A DNA stretch of 64,000 bases from Paenibacillus bovis (lineage in GTDB: Bacteria; Bacillota; Bacilli; Paenibacillales; Paenibacillaceae): assembly GCF_001421015.2 (NCBI RefSeq), contig NZ_CP013023.1, forward strand, positions 3,775,501-3,839,500. Direction: 5' to 3'. Below are positions 1 to 9,068 of the stretch, one piece after another. Positions within the stretch are counted from its first letter, which is position 1; the number at the start of each line of letters is the position of its first letter. Under the pieces are notes generated by a model that saw only the letters and a program-made list of their open reading frames with translations, ran no database searches and had not been told where the DNA came from. A program made the position numbers and the translations under genes.

Positions 1-3000
1 GAATTTCAGCTTTTGTGTAATCGTTCCGTTGACGCCATTATCGGTTTTCAGATAGGCACTTTGTGCCCCTTCCGGTATAGTCACACTGCCCAGTACGCTG
101 TTGTTGCCCTGCACACCGGAGCGGCTGTCAAATACCCAGTCACTGGTGAAGGGTCCAGGCTTGGTTTTGGCTTTGCTGTCGGCTGCAATGACCGGAGTCT
201 CAAAGCCACCATTTTTCAATTGAGCGGGCAGACTATTGGCCGGGCGGATAAAGAGACTGTCCAAAAATGCGGTACGATCCAGCTTGGGCAGTGCAGGATC
301 TGCCGAAGTCGCAATAAATTTGACAGTATGCTTGCCGCTGGTAACCGTGAATGGACGGGTCGTCACTTTCTGAAAATTAACTGAATCGGCTGTGTGCGAG
401 CTGATTTTCTGGTTATCCATGTACACATCGAACGTCTGTATGCCATAACCGGAACGTGTCGCCAGATCAAAGCTCAATTCGTACGTACCTGCCGGAAAAT
501 TCATCTGTTGACTGATCGTTCCGTTCACGCCGCCATCTGTTTTCAGATAACCGACCTGCAGTCCCTGCGGTGCTTTGATATCTTTGCTCACCAGCTGGCT
601 GCCGTTGGCAGATACTCCTGAACGGGAATCGAATGTCCACCCATTTGTAAAGGGTCCGGTACGTGTCGTTTCTGTGCCCGGCTTTTCAAAGCCTGCATTA
701 AAAATAGTCACGACCGGTGTCTCATCCGGAATCGTATTGGTGAAGAAGCAGCGTTTGGCAGAGCCTGGCGCAGGATCACCGCCAAAAGACTCATCCGTAC
801 ACTCTATACCATCTGTAAATGTTTTATATTTGAAGATACCATCGGCTCCATAAGCCACCATTGCTTTACCTTTGAAGTCGCACACTTTGCCTTCGTACAT
901 ACAGAACTCGTAACCATCCGGTCCCATAGCTACATCTTTTGTTTTATACAGGGCAGCGGTAATACCGGAGTTATCAAGTCCCGGCTTGATCGCTATCGCC
1001 TTGAGCATCCGGTTGCCGCCATTTGGCAGAATTGCACCGTATTTATACAAACTGGATGATGCAGTTGGTGTACTGCCATCCATCGTATAGTAGATTTGTG
1101 CACCCGGTGTCTTGGTCTCGATAAATACAGCTTCTGCCGAATCATAAGTTCCTGGTTTCAGGCTGAATGTCGGCGCATCCACACGATTTGGAACAGAGCG
1201 AGGAATTACTTTTATAAGTGCTATTCCATAAGCACCTGTCGCCTGACTGCTGCTGGCCTTGATCGCTATCATTCGCTCGGAAGCCAGATCCGGTGCTGTG
1301 TACAGACCATTCGCATCGATCGTTCCATTATTTGTTCCCAGTACCGTCCAGGTTACTCCACCTGCGGCTGCCAGCGACTGCTGCGTGTCGTCTGCTGCAT
1401 AGGTATCTGCATTAACGGTATTTTCGGATGAAGCGGCTTGTACATCTGTAGAATCTGCAATTGCGGCAGATTGACCTGCTACTTGTACGCTGCTATCGCC
1501 GGAATCCGTTCGATCAGAAGCTTGTGACGCTGCACTGTCCGCTTGATCTGCAAGGGTTGTGACTTCACCCAAAGCTGCTGCTTCTGATGCATCTGTGTCT
1601 GTCGACCGTGTAGTGGAAGCATCTGTATTGGCCGTGTTTTCTGTCGCATACGTATCTTCGGTGACAGCTGCCTGACCGTTGTAGGTTGCATCAATTACAC
1701 GAGCCTGCAGCTGCAGCGTACCAGCACCTGTGACGGTCTTCTCTACCGGCGTTACTTCCACCTGGGTCTGAGGCTTGGCTGTAGTGTAGATAGAGAAATG
1801 ATAGGCTGTATCACTATCGTTATCTGTAAAAGAACGTGTAGCTGCAAATGCTTTTTCAACCTGCGGAAGTATCGCATTTGCGTCAATATTTACATTGTCA
1901 CGATACGTCATTTTGTAAAAGGTTTTGTTGATTGTATTGTCGCCAAAATCAATATTCAGATTTCTGGCTTCGCCGCCTTTGGATTCTACCAACACTGTAT
2001 AATTGCCATCCTGCCCTTTGAAGGCAGCAGCACGTACATCGCTTGCACCGCCGGTGTCTACAGCAAGTACATCACTGTGTTCCGGAATATAGCGGTTCAG
2101 GAAACCGGCGGAATAATAAGTTTTGCGCGGCATCCGGTCGAGTGGCAGCGAACTCCACATTGTGTAGGTGCCGTTCGTGTCTCCATCGGGATCGGATGTC
2201 CAAGCTCCGTTCATTTGCCACATCAGTGCACCTTTCAGGCCATCATTCGCTGCGCGTATAATGGAGTTGGCAAAACCGGCATCCCAGCCACTGGCATCGT
2301 CGGCAGACCAGCCAAATTCGGTCATAACAACCGGCTTGCTCCCGGCTATACTTGTTCGCTGATCGACTACACTTTTCAGGCCATCATAGCTGGTGCCATA
2401 TACGTGAAAAGTATATGCATCAAAAACGCTATCGGCATTCTGCTTCATGTAGCTGATCCAGTCTAGCGCACCGGATTCTTCCGGGCCCCAGATTTCGATA
2501 CGGTCTCGCAAACCGTCTGCTTTGAGACGATCACTTACTTTGCGGCTCATTTCGGCAAAATAGGCTTTCTGATCTGCCGGACCTTCAAAGTCCCAACTGC
2601 CGTTAGATTCGTTATAAAAGGTCATGTATTTTACATTGTCGTAACCACGTTTGTTAATCAATTCATTTAGCGCAGCCGAGGCAGAAGCTGCATAAGCGTT
2701 GAGGTCGGTTGGGGCGCTTACATATGGATCTTTCAGGTTAGGAAAGTTAAACCAGTCCTGAACCGTCTTTCCGACTTTCCAGCCAAAGTTCAATTCCACT
2801 TCTGTACCGGCGCTTTGCAAAGCATCCATGTATCTGTAGAATTCTTTCATTTTCGGACTGTCAAATGTATACTGCCCTTTTTCCGGCTCCATCCAGTCGA
2901 TCTGGAACCATACTCTGGCTACCTTGGGCTGAATCTTCTGAATCCGATTCACATCCATAGCCCAGTAAGCATCGTTGTATCCGTATCGGGCCCCCAGATC

Positions 3001-3216
3001 CATTGTGTTTGTCGGAATGATATTGACTCCAACTCCCAGAAAATCCGAATGCGTAACCTTGTCCGGATCAATACTGATCGTACGTGTCACTGCAGTCGCT
3101 GCCGTTGGCTCCGCCGCCTTTGCTTGGGATGGTGCACTTACTGAAGGCAGAATAAGCGAAAGCAATAAAATGGACGTGCCCATAATGCTGAATGCCGACC
3201 TCGCTTTTTTGTTCAT
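1..3216 (-). CDS. Secreted multidomain glycoside hydrolase (clan GH-A type), 3' end cut by window edge
   Basis: 1072 residues are visible and the C-terminus lies outside the window. Residues 1-35 form a signal peptide ending near SQAKA. About 45-390 is a TIM-barrel-like catalytic domain with NES (E203, likely acid/base) and MTEFGW (E300, likely nucleophile), the GH-A clan pattern and close in style to GH39/GH5. Then follow an Ig-like domain split by a long acidic Ser/Thr/Ala insert, a chitobiase-C-terminal-like domain (about 679-730, motif YYTMDGSTP), a cysteine-containing module with VAYGADG and KTFTDG (about 765-825), and two tandem NxGFExP/FDSRSGV modules (about 830-990 and 992 onward), probably carbohydrate binding. 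The ATG at 3216 has a good GGAGAGGAAGG site. The substrate is not clear: a plant or fungal polysaccharide is an inference. Confidence 0.85.
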   Translation of the reverse strand, partial: MNKKARSAFSIMGTSILLLSLILPSVSAPSQAKAAEPTAATAVTRTISIDPDKVTHSDFLGVGVNIIPTNTMDLGARYGYNDAYWAMDVNRIQKIQPKVARVWFQIDWMEPEKGQYTFDSPKMKEFYRYMDALQSAGTEVELNFGWKVGKTVQDWFNFPNLKDPYVSAPTDLNAYAASASAALNELINKRGYDNVKYMTFYNESNGSWDFEGPADQKAYFAEMSRKVSDRLKADGLRDRIEIWGPEESGALDWISYMKQNADSVFDAYTFHVYGTSYDGLKSVVDQRTSIAGSKPVVMTEFGWSADDASGWDAGFANSIIRAANDGLKGALMWQMNGAWTSDPDGDTNGTYTMWSSLPLDRMPRKTYYSAGFLNRYIPEHSDVLAVDTGGASDVRAAAFKGQDGNYTVLVESKGGEARNLNIDFGDNTINKTFYKMTYRDNVNIDANAILPQVEKAFAATRSFTDNDSDTAYHFSIYTTAKPQTQVEVTPVEKTVTGAGTLQLQARVIDATYNGQAAVTEDTYATENTANTDASTTRSTDTDASEAAALGEVTTLADQADSAASQASDRTDSGDSSVQVAGQSAAIADSTDVQAASSENTVNADTYAADDTQQSLAAAGGVTWTVLGTNNGTIDANGLYTAPDLASERMIAIKASSSQATGAYGIALIKVIPRSVPNRVDAPTFSLKPGTYDSAEAVFIETKTPGAQIYYTMDGSTPTASSSLYKYGAILPNGGNRMLKAIAIKPGLDNSGITAALYKTKDVAMGPDGYEFCMYEGKVCDFKGKAMVAYGADGIFKYKTFTDGIECTDESFGGDPAPGSAKRCFFTNTIPDETPVVTIFNAGFEKPGTETTRTGPFTNGWTFDSRSGVSANGSQLVSKDIKAPQGLQVGYLKTDGGVNGTISQQMNFPAGTYELSFDLATRSGYGIQTFDVYMDNQKISSHTADSVNFQKVTTRPFTVTSGKHTVKFIATSADPALPKLDRTAFLDSLFIRPANSLPAQLKNGGFETPVIAADSKAKTKPGPFTSDWVFDSRSGVQGNNSVLGSVTIPEGAQSAYLKTDNGVNGTITQKLKF

Positions 3217-3316
3217 TCCTTCCTCTCCTTTTCGTATAAGGATATTAAGTACGTCCTTGTTTTGGCATCGTGTAACGGAATAGCTACTCTGTGATGTTGG
3301 TTATGTTATGGGAGCA

Positions 3317-3401
3317 GTTATACTACTTTGCCATGCCGCAACAACCGGGTAACAATAGAACTGAATACTTCTTCATCATAGGTTAAAGATAGCGCTTACA
3401 A
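3317..3401 (-). promoter_or_regulatory. Candidate promoter and cre (CcpA) site for the glycoside hydrolase
   Basis: On the minus strand TTGTTG and TATAAC (3317-3322) are 16 bases apart, about 100 bases upstream of the start. At 3387-3401 the minus strand reads TTGTAAGCGCTATCT, which fits the cre consensus WTGNAANCGNWNNCW at every fixed position. This suggests carbon catabolite control. It is a sequence match only. Confidence 0.45.
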
Positions 3402-3571
3402 ATTGAAGAATCCACAGAATATATTGAATAATATACAGAAATACCAACACGCGTTTTTGAGTATCATTGAACAAAATAAAGAAATACTTGAACAAATATC
3501 AAACATGCTGTGTAACCATATTTTCCGGTCGTTTTATCCTCTGCCGGTTATACTTCGCCAAAATTAGCCTA

Positions 3572-3701
3572 TTGCAATCCGCCAAAAACCGGATTATAAT
3601 GAGCCTACGATTTTGACCGGTCGAAATAAACAGACCTCCCGGAGCAATCTCCGGTGTTTCTGAATATACATGATTGAACATAAACCTTTTGGTTTTATAG
3701 A
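3572..3701 (+). promoter_or_regulatory. Candidate promoters of the T-box leader
   Basis: TTGCAA (3572-3577), a 17-base spacer and TATAAT (3595-3600) form a near-consensus sigma-A promoter. A second candidate, TTGAAC (3674-3679), 16 bases, TATAGA (3696-3701), lies just in front of T-box stem I. If the first is used the RNA has about 110 extra leader bases, including the small hairpin CCGGAG-CAAT-CTCCGG at 3638-3653. Confidence 0.55.
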
Positions 3702-3718
3702 TGCATATATACATTCCG

Positions 3719-3966
3719 TGACGGGAAAGAGTACGTTATGATTCTGATCTACAGAGAGTTGGATAAGGTGCAAGCCAACGTTCAGGATATAGCCGAAGCC
3801 ATCCCCGAGAAGCAGGCTGAACATTACAGTAGGTGCTGCCGCATTTCCAGCGTTAACGGGAACACGTATTGATAGATACGTTGCAGAGTGCCGCTTTGTC
3901 ATAAAGCGGAACCAGGGTGGTAACACGGGCAGAGCTCGTCCCTTTTCAGGGGCGGGCTTTTTTTGT
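3719..3966 (+). promoter_or_regulatory. T-box riboswitch, specifier GCC (alanine), with terminator
   Basis: All landmarks are present: the stem I base GACGGGAAAGAGTA (3720 on), AGAGAG and GGTGCAAGCC of the distal stem, the specifier loop GAA-GCC-A with GCC at 3798-3800, the T-box core AGGGTGGTAACACG (3915-3928), and a G/C hairpin ending in a T-run (3929-3964). GCC is an alanine codon. The TGGT at 3918-3921 would pair with a tRNA ending in discriminator A, as tRNA-Ala does. Uncharged tRNA-Ala would stabilise the antiterminator and allow transcription of the aminotransferase at 4102. Confidence 0.92.
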
Positions 3967-4101
3967 TTTCCGGAATTAAGAAAATACAGGCTGTACATGA
4001 TAATCCCAACTCAATCATCCATGACTTGATATGATCCAACCCAGGATAACAATAAAAAAAGGCGTTCCCTGACGGATACGCCTCACCGAGGAGGAACTAC
4101 A

Positions 4102-5277
4102 ATGAGTTCAATGACCAAAAGCAACCTGATTACTTCGCTGGTACAGGAAATGCCCCCATCGGGGATACGCAAATTTTTTGACTATGCTTCCGGACAGGAT
4201 AATATCATTTCTCTAGGGATCGGAGAACCGGACTTCACAACACCACGGGCAGTACGAGAAGCTTGTATCCGCGCGCTGGAAGAAGGCCGTACCGAGTATA
4301 CGCCCAACGCCGGACTGCTTGAACTTCGCGAAAGTATCGCTGGCTATCTGCACACCAGCTACCAGCTGGATTATGATCCTGTACACGAGATGATGGTGAC
4401 GATCGGCAGCAGCGAAGCGCTGGATCTGGCACTGCGGGTACTGATTAATCCGGGAGACGAGATTCTGGTTCCTTCCCCCTGTTATGTATCGTATTCTCCG
4501 ATTACCGGACTATGCAGCGGCACCACAGTAGAGATTGAGACCTCTGCGCAGAACGGATTCAAATTGACTGCAGCCGAACTAGAGTCCAAGATTACGCTGC
4601 GCTCCAAGCTGCTGATTCTCAGCTATCCGAGCAATCCGACCGGCGGCATTATGAGCTATGACGATTGGCTGCCGATCGCACAGCTGGTGGAAAAGCATGA
4701 TCTAGTCGTTATTTCCGACGAAATCTACGCTGAACTGACCTATGGCGCCAAGCATGTCAGCTTTGCATCGATGCCGGGTATGAAAGATCGTACCCTGCTG
4801 ATCAGCGGATTCTCCAAAGCATTTGCGATGACCGGATGGCGTATCGGCTATGTATGCGGTCCCGAGGAGCTAATTGAACCTATGCTCAAAATTCACCAGT
4901 ATACGGTGATGTGCGCGCCTATTCTGGGTCAGATCGCCGCTCTTGAATCGCTAAAACCGCACGGTCTCGAAGCCAAAGACCGGATGATGGAATCGTACAA
5001 TGAACGCCGCCGAATGTTTGTAACTGGCCTGCGCCAGATTGGGCTGCCTTGTCATGAACCTCAGGGTGCATTTTATGCCTTCCCTTCTATCGCGCATACC
5101 GGGCTGACATCCGATCTATTCGCCGAGCGGCTGCTCAAGGAAATGAACGTGCTGGCTGTACCGGGTACCGCTTTTGGTCAGGGTGGCGAAGGATTTATCC
5201 GCTGCTCCTATGCCACTTCCGTTCCCAAGCTGGAACAGGCATTGGAACGGATGCAGCAATTTATGCAGCAGCTGTAG
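4102..5277 (+). CDS. PLP-dependent class I/II aminotransferase (AlaT/PatA group), probably alanine transaminase
   Basis: This 391-residue fold-type I aminotransferase has the expected ISLGIGEPDF start, YPSNPTGG, SDEIYAELTY and the PLP-lysine motif SGFSKAFAMTGWRIGY. Length and motifs match the Bacillus PatA/YugH(AlaT) group, whose members act on N-acetyl-diaminopimelate or alanine. The alanine T-box directly upstream argues for an alanine-linked role (pyruvate to alanine). That is inference from context, not from active-site residues. The start ATG has GAGGAGGAA 7 bases upstream. A small hairpin (AGGCGT/ACGCCT, about 4060-4083) sits just before the ribosome binding site. The gene is single and ends in a shared terminator with the convergent peptidase. 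Confidence 0.9.
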   Translation: MSSMTKSNLITSLVQEMPPSGIRKFFDYASGQDNIISLGIGEPDFTTPRAVREACIRALEEGRTEYTPNAGLLELRESIAGYLHTSYQLDYDPVHEMMVTIGSSEALDLALRVLINPGDEILVPSPCYVSYSPITGLCSGTTVEIETSAQNGFKLTAAELESKITLRSKLLILSYPSNPTGGIMSYDDWLPIAQLVEKHDLVVISDEIYAELTYGAKHVSFASMPGMKDRTLLISGFSKAFAMTGWRIGYVCGPEELIEPMLKIHQYTVMCAPILGQIAALESLKPHGLEAKDRMMESYNERRRMFVTGLRQIGLPCHEPQGAFYAFPSIAHTGLTSDLFAERLLKEMNVLAVPGTAFGQGGEGFIRCSYATSVPKLEQALERMQQFMQQL

Positions 5278-5373
5278 GTAACAGAATAGAATAATAAATA
5301 CAATAAGGTTGTTTTACACTTGGAATGTCTGGATTGTGCTGAATCTGTAATGTGTACGGATCATCCGCACAAA

Positions 5374-5420
5374 AAAAGAAGAACATTCCATATGGTGCAA
5401 AGTGGAATGTTCTTCTTTTA
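5374..5420. terminator. Bidirectional intrinsic terminator
   Basis: A perfect stem AAGAAGAACATTCCA / TGGAATGTTCTTCTT with A-run before and T-run after lies between the convergent aminotransferase and peptidase genes. Confidence 0.9.
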
Positions 5421-5489
5421 ATTTTATACAATGCTTCCAAATCAAACTTGCCGGTTCCTGCCTACTTGCCTGCAGAGTCAGCTTATTAA

Positions 5490-6563
5490 TCAGCCAAACA
5501 GCTCGTTCACCAGGTCCCAATCCAGCTTCTGAATCACTGCGGTAAGCAAGGTAGCTGCCTGATCAAAATCCTTTTTCGCCATAATCGCGTTATGAGTATG
5601 GATATAGCGTGTCGGGAAACCGACCGACAGGGTAGGACAGCCTTTGCCGCTGAGGTGGAACTTGCCGCCATCGGTTCCGCCGCCAGGAATAGAATCTACC
5701 TGAAGCGGAATATGAAGCTCTTCTGCTGTATCCATCACCAGATCACGCAGGCCATTATGCGGAATCATGCTGGCATCGAACAGCAGAATCAGCGGACCAT
5801 CTCCCACGCTGGTCTGTGTCGGCTGGGATTCCAGGCCCGGCATATCGCTGGCTACACCGACATCCAGCGCAAAAGCAATATCCGGCTCTACCAGATTGGC
5901 AAGGGTGATTGCACCGCGCAGACCGACTTCCTCCTGTACCGTTGCTCCGGCATACAATACATTCGGATGCTCCTGTTCCTGCAGACGCTTCATCACTTCA
6001 ACAGCGAGTGCGCAACCGGCACGGTTATCAATCGCTTTGCCGACCCATAGCTCATCGTCGCGCATCGTGGTAAATTCGGATACCGGTACGACCCAGTCGC
6101 CCGGACGTACACCCATGGCTTTGGCATCCTCGGCATCTTTTGCTCCGATATCGATATACATGTTTTTAAGCGGAACGACTTTCTCACGTTCGGACGCTTC
6201 CAGAATATGCGGCGGTTTGGAGCCGACAATCCCGATATAATCACCTTTGCGCGTTTTGACTTTGACACGCTGGGACATAACCGAATGCGGCCACCATCCA
6301 CCCAGCTGCTGGAATTTCAAAAATCCTTTGGAGGTAATGCTGGTAACCAGAAATCCGATTTCATCCAGATGACCGGCGATCAGCACTTTGGGTCCGCCTT
6401 CGCGGCCTGTTTTTTTACCAGCTATACTGCCCAGGCGATCCTTGAGGAGTTCATCGGATAACGGTTCCAGATAACCTGCCATCTTATCCCGAACGCTACG
6501 TTCAAAACCGGATACTCCATCTGTTTCGGTGAGTTCCTTCATCATTTGTGTCATTTCATCCAT
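5490..6563 (-). CDS. M42 family metallo-aminopeptidase / endoglucanase-like (YsdC/FrvX type)
   Basis: 357 residues. Metal ligands of the M42 family are visible: AGHLDEIG (His, Asp), AIDNRAGC (bridging Asp), the catalytic pair VQEEVGLRG, DVGVASD, and the late GGTDGG and HTHNA segments. The family forms large cytosolic dodecameric shells that trim short peptides. Some members were named glucanases in error. The start ATG at 6563 has an AAAGGAGAG site. It stands alone, with its own upstream intergenic region, and shares the 5374-5420 terminator. Substrate preference cannot be read from sequence. Confidence 0.92.
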   Translation of the reverse strand: MDEMTQMMKELTETDGVSGFERSVRDKMAGYLEPLSDELLKDRLGSIAGKKTGREGGPKVLIAGHLDEIGFLVTSITSKGFLKFQQLGGWWPHSVMSQRVKVKTRKGDYIGIVGSKPPHILEASEREKVVPLKNMYIDIGAKDAEDAKAMGVRPGDWVVPVSEFTTMRDDELWVGKAIDNRAGCALAVEVMKRLQEQEHPNVLYAGATVQEEVGLRGAITLANLVEPDIAFALDVGVASDMPGLESQPTQTSVGDGPLILLFDASMIPHNGLRDLVMDTAEELHIPLQVDSIPGGGTDGGKFHLSGKGCPTLSVGFPTRYIHTHNAIMAKKDFDQAATLLTAVIQKLDWDLVNELFG

Positions 6564-6850
6564 GCTGTTGTCTCTCCTTTTATTATGAAGTAGTCAAAAC
6601 CATACAAGTCGGGCAGATCTTCATGATCTGCTGTGTGAATTGTAGTTTGCTTAATTCTTTTATCCTTATGCTTTGTACTCATTTCCAGCATGACGCTTCC
6701 GGAAACCAATAGCTATGAGATTGATTGTATGGTAACAAGGTTGGATTGGCAAACATTAGGCTGTGCACCATTTCCAGAATACAGGGCAACTTCGTATATT
6801 GCTGAATAGATGCGATAGATAGCTACACTGCATAGCCGGGACATTTTATC

Positions 6851-6910
6851 TCTGTTTCTGTTTCTGTTTCTGTTTCTGTTTCTGTTTCTATTTCTGTTTC
6901 TGTTTCTGTT
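6851..6910. repeat. Hexanucleotide tandem repeat, (TCTGTT)10
   Basis: Ten units of TCTGTT run without a gap. Unit seven has one substitution (TCTATT). The repeat lies between the esterase terminator and the peptidase start, about 290 bases upstream of the latter. Confidence 0.95.
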
Positions 6911-7026
6911 TTTACTTCTACTTTCAATTCTTTATCCTTATTTCTATTTATGCTTTTGCTCCCTCTATAGTATTCTGTTACTACTTTGGCCTGTTCTCTG
7001 TTCTTGATCTTAATGAAGCATGTACA

Positions 7027-7080
7027 AAAAAGAACAAAACACCGTCTCTTACCTGTATCATGACGGTGTTTTGTTCTTTT
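7027..7080 (-). terminator. Intrinsic terminator of the esterase gene
   Basis: Long perfect arms AAAAGAACAAAACACCGTC and GACGGTGTTTTGTTCTTTT stand about 20 bases after the esterase stop on the minus strand. Confidence 0.9.
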
Positions 7081-7098
7081 TACTTCTATATTGATAAT

Positions 7099-7842
7099 CT
7101 AATCCTGATACACACTCTCCAGGAATCGGTATACATCTTCAAATACCAGGTCATGCTGCTTGTCCATCGTCAAAATATGACCGGACTGATCATACCATTT
7201 CAGTTCCTTCACCGGTACGGTCAGCTCGTCATAGATGATCTGTGCACTTTCCAGATAAAGCTCTTCATCCAGCTCTCCCTGCATAATCAGTGTCGGTGCA
7301 GAGATCCGCTTGACCTGACGGGCAGTCGAAGCAATCAGCTCGCGCAGCTGATCCAGACTGTGCAGCGGCTCTTCCGCCAGCTGTTCCAGCTCACGCTCGA
7401 TCTGCATCTCTTCTTTGCCTTCAATCGACTTGAACCAGCGGGCGTATTCCAGTACCCGTCTGAGAATATCTTCATTGCCTTTCTCGCGTACAGGTGCGCA
7501 CATGGAGACAATCGCTTTGGCGGGAAACAAGGTACCCAGACGCAGCGAAAATACACCGCCGAGCGAGACACCGACTACAGCAACCTCTTCGTACCCTTCC
7601 TGCTCCAGATATTCATAGCCTTCCACAGCACTTTTCCACCATTCCGAGGGCTTGGTGTGCAGCAGTTCTTCCGGGGTACTCCCATGTCCTTTGTACAGCG
7701 GTCCATGACAGGTATACCCTCTATCATTCAGGAAACGTCCCAGTTTGCGGACATGCAGCGTATTGCCGGTATATCCATGCAGCAGCAGGGCAGCCTTCGC
7801 TCCTCCGCGATAGGTAAATGACTGAGGCGGAACCAGTTTCAT
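7099..7842 (-). CDS. Alpha/beta-hydrolase carboxylesterase (Est30 / monoacylglycerol lipase type)
   Basis: 247 residues, the usual size for the Geobacillus Est30 family. Motifs in order are LLHGYTGN (oxyanion loop), GVSLGG (nucleophile Ser), GELDEELY (acid) and SGHILTMD (catalytic His), which together give a complete Ser-Asp-His triad. There is no signal peptide, so it should act in the cytosol on short or medium chain esters. The start at 7842 has GGAGAGATG a few bases upstream. It is transcribed alone and ends at a strong terminator. Confidence 0.9.
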   Translation of the reverse strand: MKLVPPQSFTYRGGAKAALLLHGYTGNTLHVRKLGRFLNDRGYTCHGPLYKGHGSTPEELLHTKPSEWWKSAVEGYEYLEQEGYEEVAVVGVSLGGVFSLRLGTLFPAKAIVSMCAPVREKGNEDILRRVLEYARWFKSIEGKEEMQIERELEQLAEEPLHSLDQLRELIASTARQVKRISAPTLIMQGELDEELYLESAQIIYDELTVPVKELKWYDQSGHILTMDKQHDLVFEDVYRFLESVYQD

Positions 7843-8024
7843 CCGATCATCTCTCCAATTCTATTTTCTCTATACTATAAACAGAATGACTGCCTTAAAA
7901 GCAGAACCAGAAGTAAGAATACCATATTTGCTGCCATGAGCCTAATCCTGACCCAAGGGATCAGAAGCTCTGATAGCAGTCGGCAATCCTGCTTCCGACA
8001 GGAAGAGATCGATAGATTTCTGTC

Positions 8025-9068
8025 TTATTCGGTTACTGCGACACCGGACGGATAGGTAACTGTATAGTCGGCTTGTTCTATCCAGGTTCCATTGATCAGA
8101 TTCCGTCCCCGTATATGCACACCATGCTCGTAGATATCTACATAGTAGCATTCACTGCCTTCCAGATACTCATCTTCATCCGTCCACAGATAACTGACCG
8201 AAGAAGCATTGAACATCGTAGCCATCTGTCCCTGCCCGTCATACATCGTATGCGGTGATCCCAGCTGCCAGTGCGTATGTCCGGTAAACAGGATGACCTG
8301 AGGGTAGCCAGACAGAATATGACGCAGCGCTTCATCCTGATGAACTCCATACCAGCCCTGCTCTTCCAGCGAGCCGGATACCGTATTCATAAGTGGCTGA
8401 TGCAGGAACAGGAATATGGGACGTGTCCGGTCACCAGAGGTTGCCAGTGTGCTATCAAGCCATTCCAGCTGTACAGTGGATAGATGACAGTCTTTGGATA
8501 GCGACTGCTCGGTACCGATAAAAATAAAATGATACCCGCCAAGCCAGTGATCGTGATAGGAACCGGATGTGCCTGTTGCTTCATTAAAGTTGCCTATTCG
8601 CCGCTGCCATAGCTCCTGGGTAGCAGCATTATCCTTATTTGCCGGATCGGATTCGGCTGTCATCTGTGACTGATACTGCTCCCACAATTCCAGTAGCTGC
8701 TGTCCAGTCAGTCCCGTGAGCTCCTGCGGAGCTTCTTCCCAGATAAAATCACCCACATCATGATTGCCCATAGTAAAAAAGAAAGGTGGGAGTTGATCAC
8801 GATACTTTTTCCATATCCGGTGCATTTCCTGGTATTCCGCTTCCAGACCATGATCGGTCACGTCCCCGACATGCATCACGCCGAGACTGGGCTGACCGTA
8901 TGAGGCTATATCCGCCAGCGCCTTTTCCCAGTGAAGATTATGAATATGCTGCGGATCAGCGGTCACATGGGTATCCGTTATCACCTGGAAGCTTGCCAGC
9001 GGCCTTTTCCGGTTAGGATGCTCGATTTGCTCTGGCTGAGTGGCAGGAGTCCATTTATATTCGTTCAT
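8025..9068 (-). CDS. Metallophosphoesterase (calcineurin-like), last gene of a three-gene overlap
   Basis: 347 residues from an ATG at 9068 that overlaps the preceding stop (ATGA), suggesting translational coupling. The dinuclear-metal motifs are seen: DTHV (variant DxH), GDVTDHG, GNHDVGD, LHQPL and GHTHWQLG. A C-terminal beta-rich segment of about 90 residues follows. No signal peptide is present. The family includes phosphodiesterases such as GpdQ and CpdA. The nearby UgpB-like uptake genes make a glycerophosphodiester substrate possible, but that is only inferred. Five residues upstream another ATG exists (9083) but lacks a clear binding site. Confidence 0.88.
   Translation of the reverse strand: MNEYKWTPATQPEQIEHPNRKRPLASFQVITDTHVTADPQHIHNLHWEKALADIASYGQPSLGVMHVGDVTDHGLEAEYQEMHRIWKKYRDQLPPFFFTMGNHDVGDFIWEEAPQELTGLTGQQLLELWEQYQSQMTAESDPANKDNAATQELWQRRIGNFNEATGTSGSYHDHWLGGYHFIFIGTEQSLSKDCHLSTVQLEWLDSTLATSGDRTRPIFLFLHQPLMNTVSGSLEEQGWYGVHQDEALRHILSGYPQVILFTGHTHWQLGSPHTMYDGQGQMATMFNASSVSYLWTDEDEYLEGSECYYVDIYEHGVHIRGRNLINGTWIEQADYTVTYPSGVAVTE

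Larger units (their letters stand above)
6564..7098. other. Intergenic region with hexanucleotide repeat and terminator
   Basis: No gene is supported here. The region holds the TCTGTT repeat at 6851-6910, a pyrimidine-rich tail to about 6960, and the esterase terminator at 7027-7080. Confidence 0.7.

Noticed and set aside
1096..3283. Several plus-strand frames of 60-222 codons
   Set aside because: All lie opposite the glycoside hydrolase, without binding sites or domains.
3798..3803. T-box specifier read as ATC (isoleucine)
   Set aside because: The specifier loop pattern GAA-codon-A places GCC in register, and the downstream gene fits alanine better.
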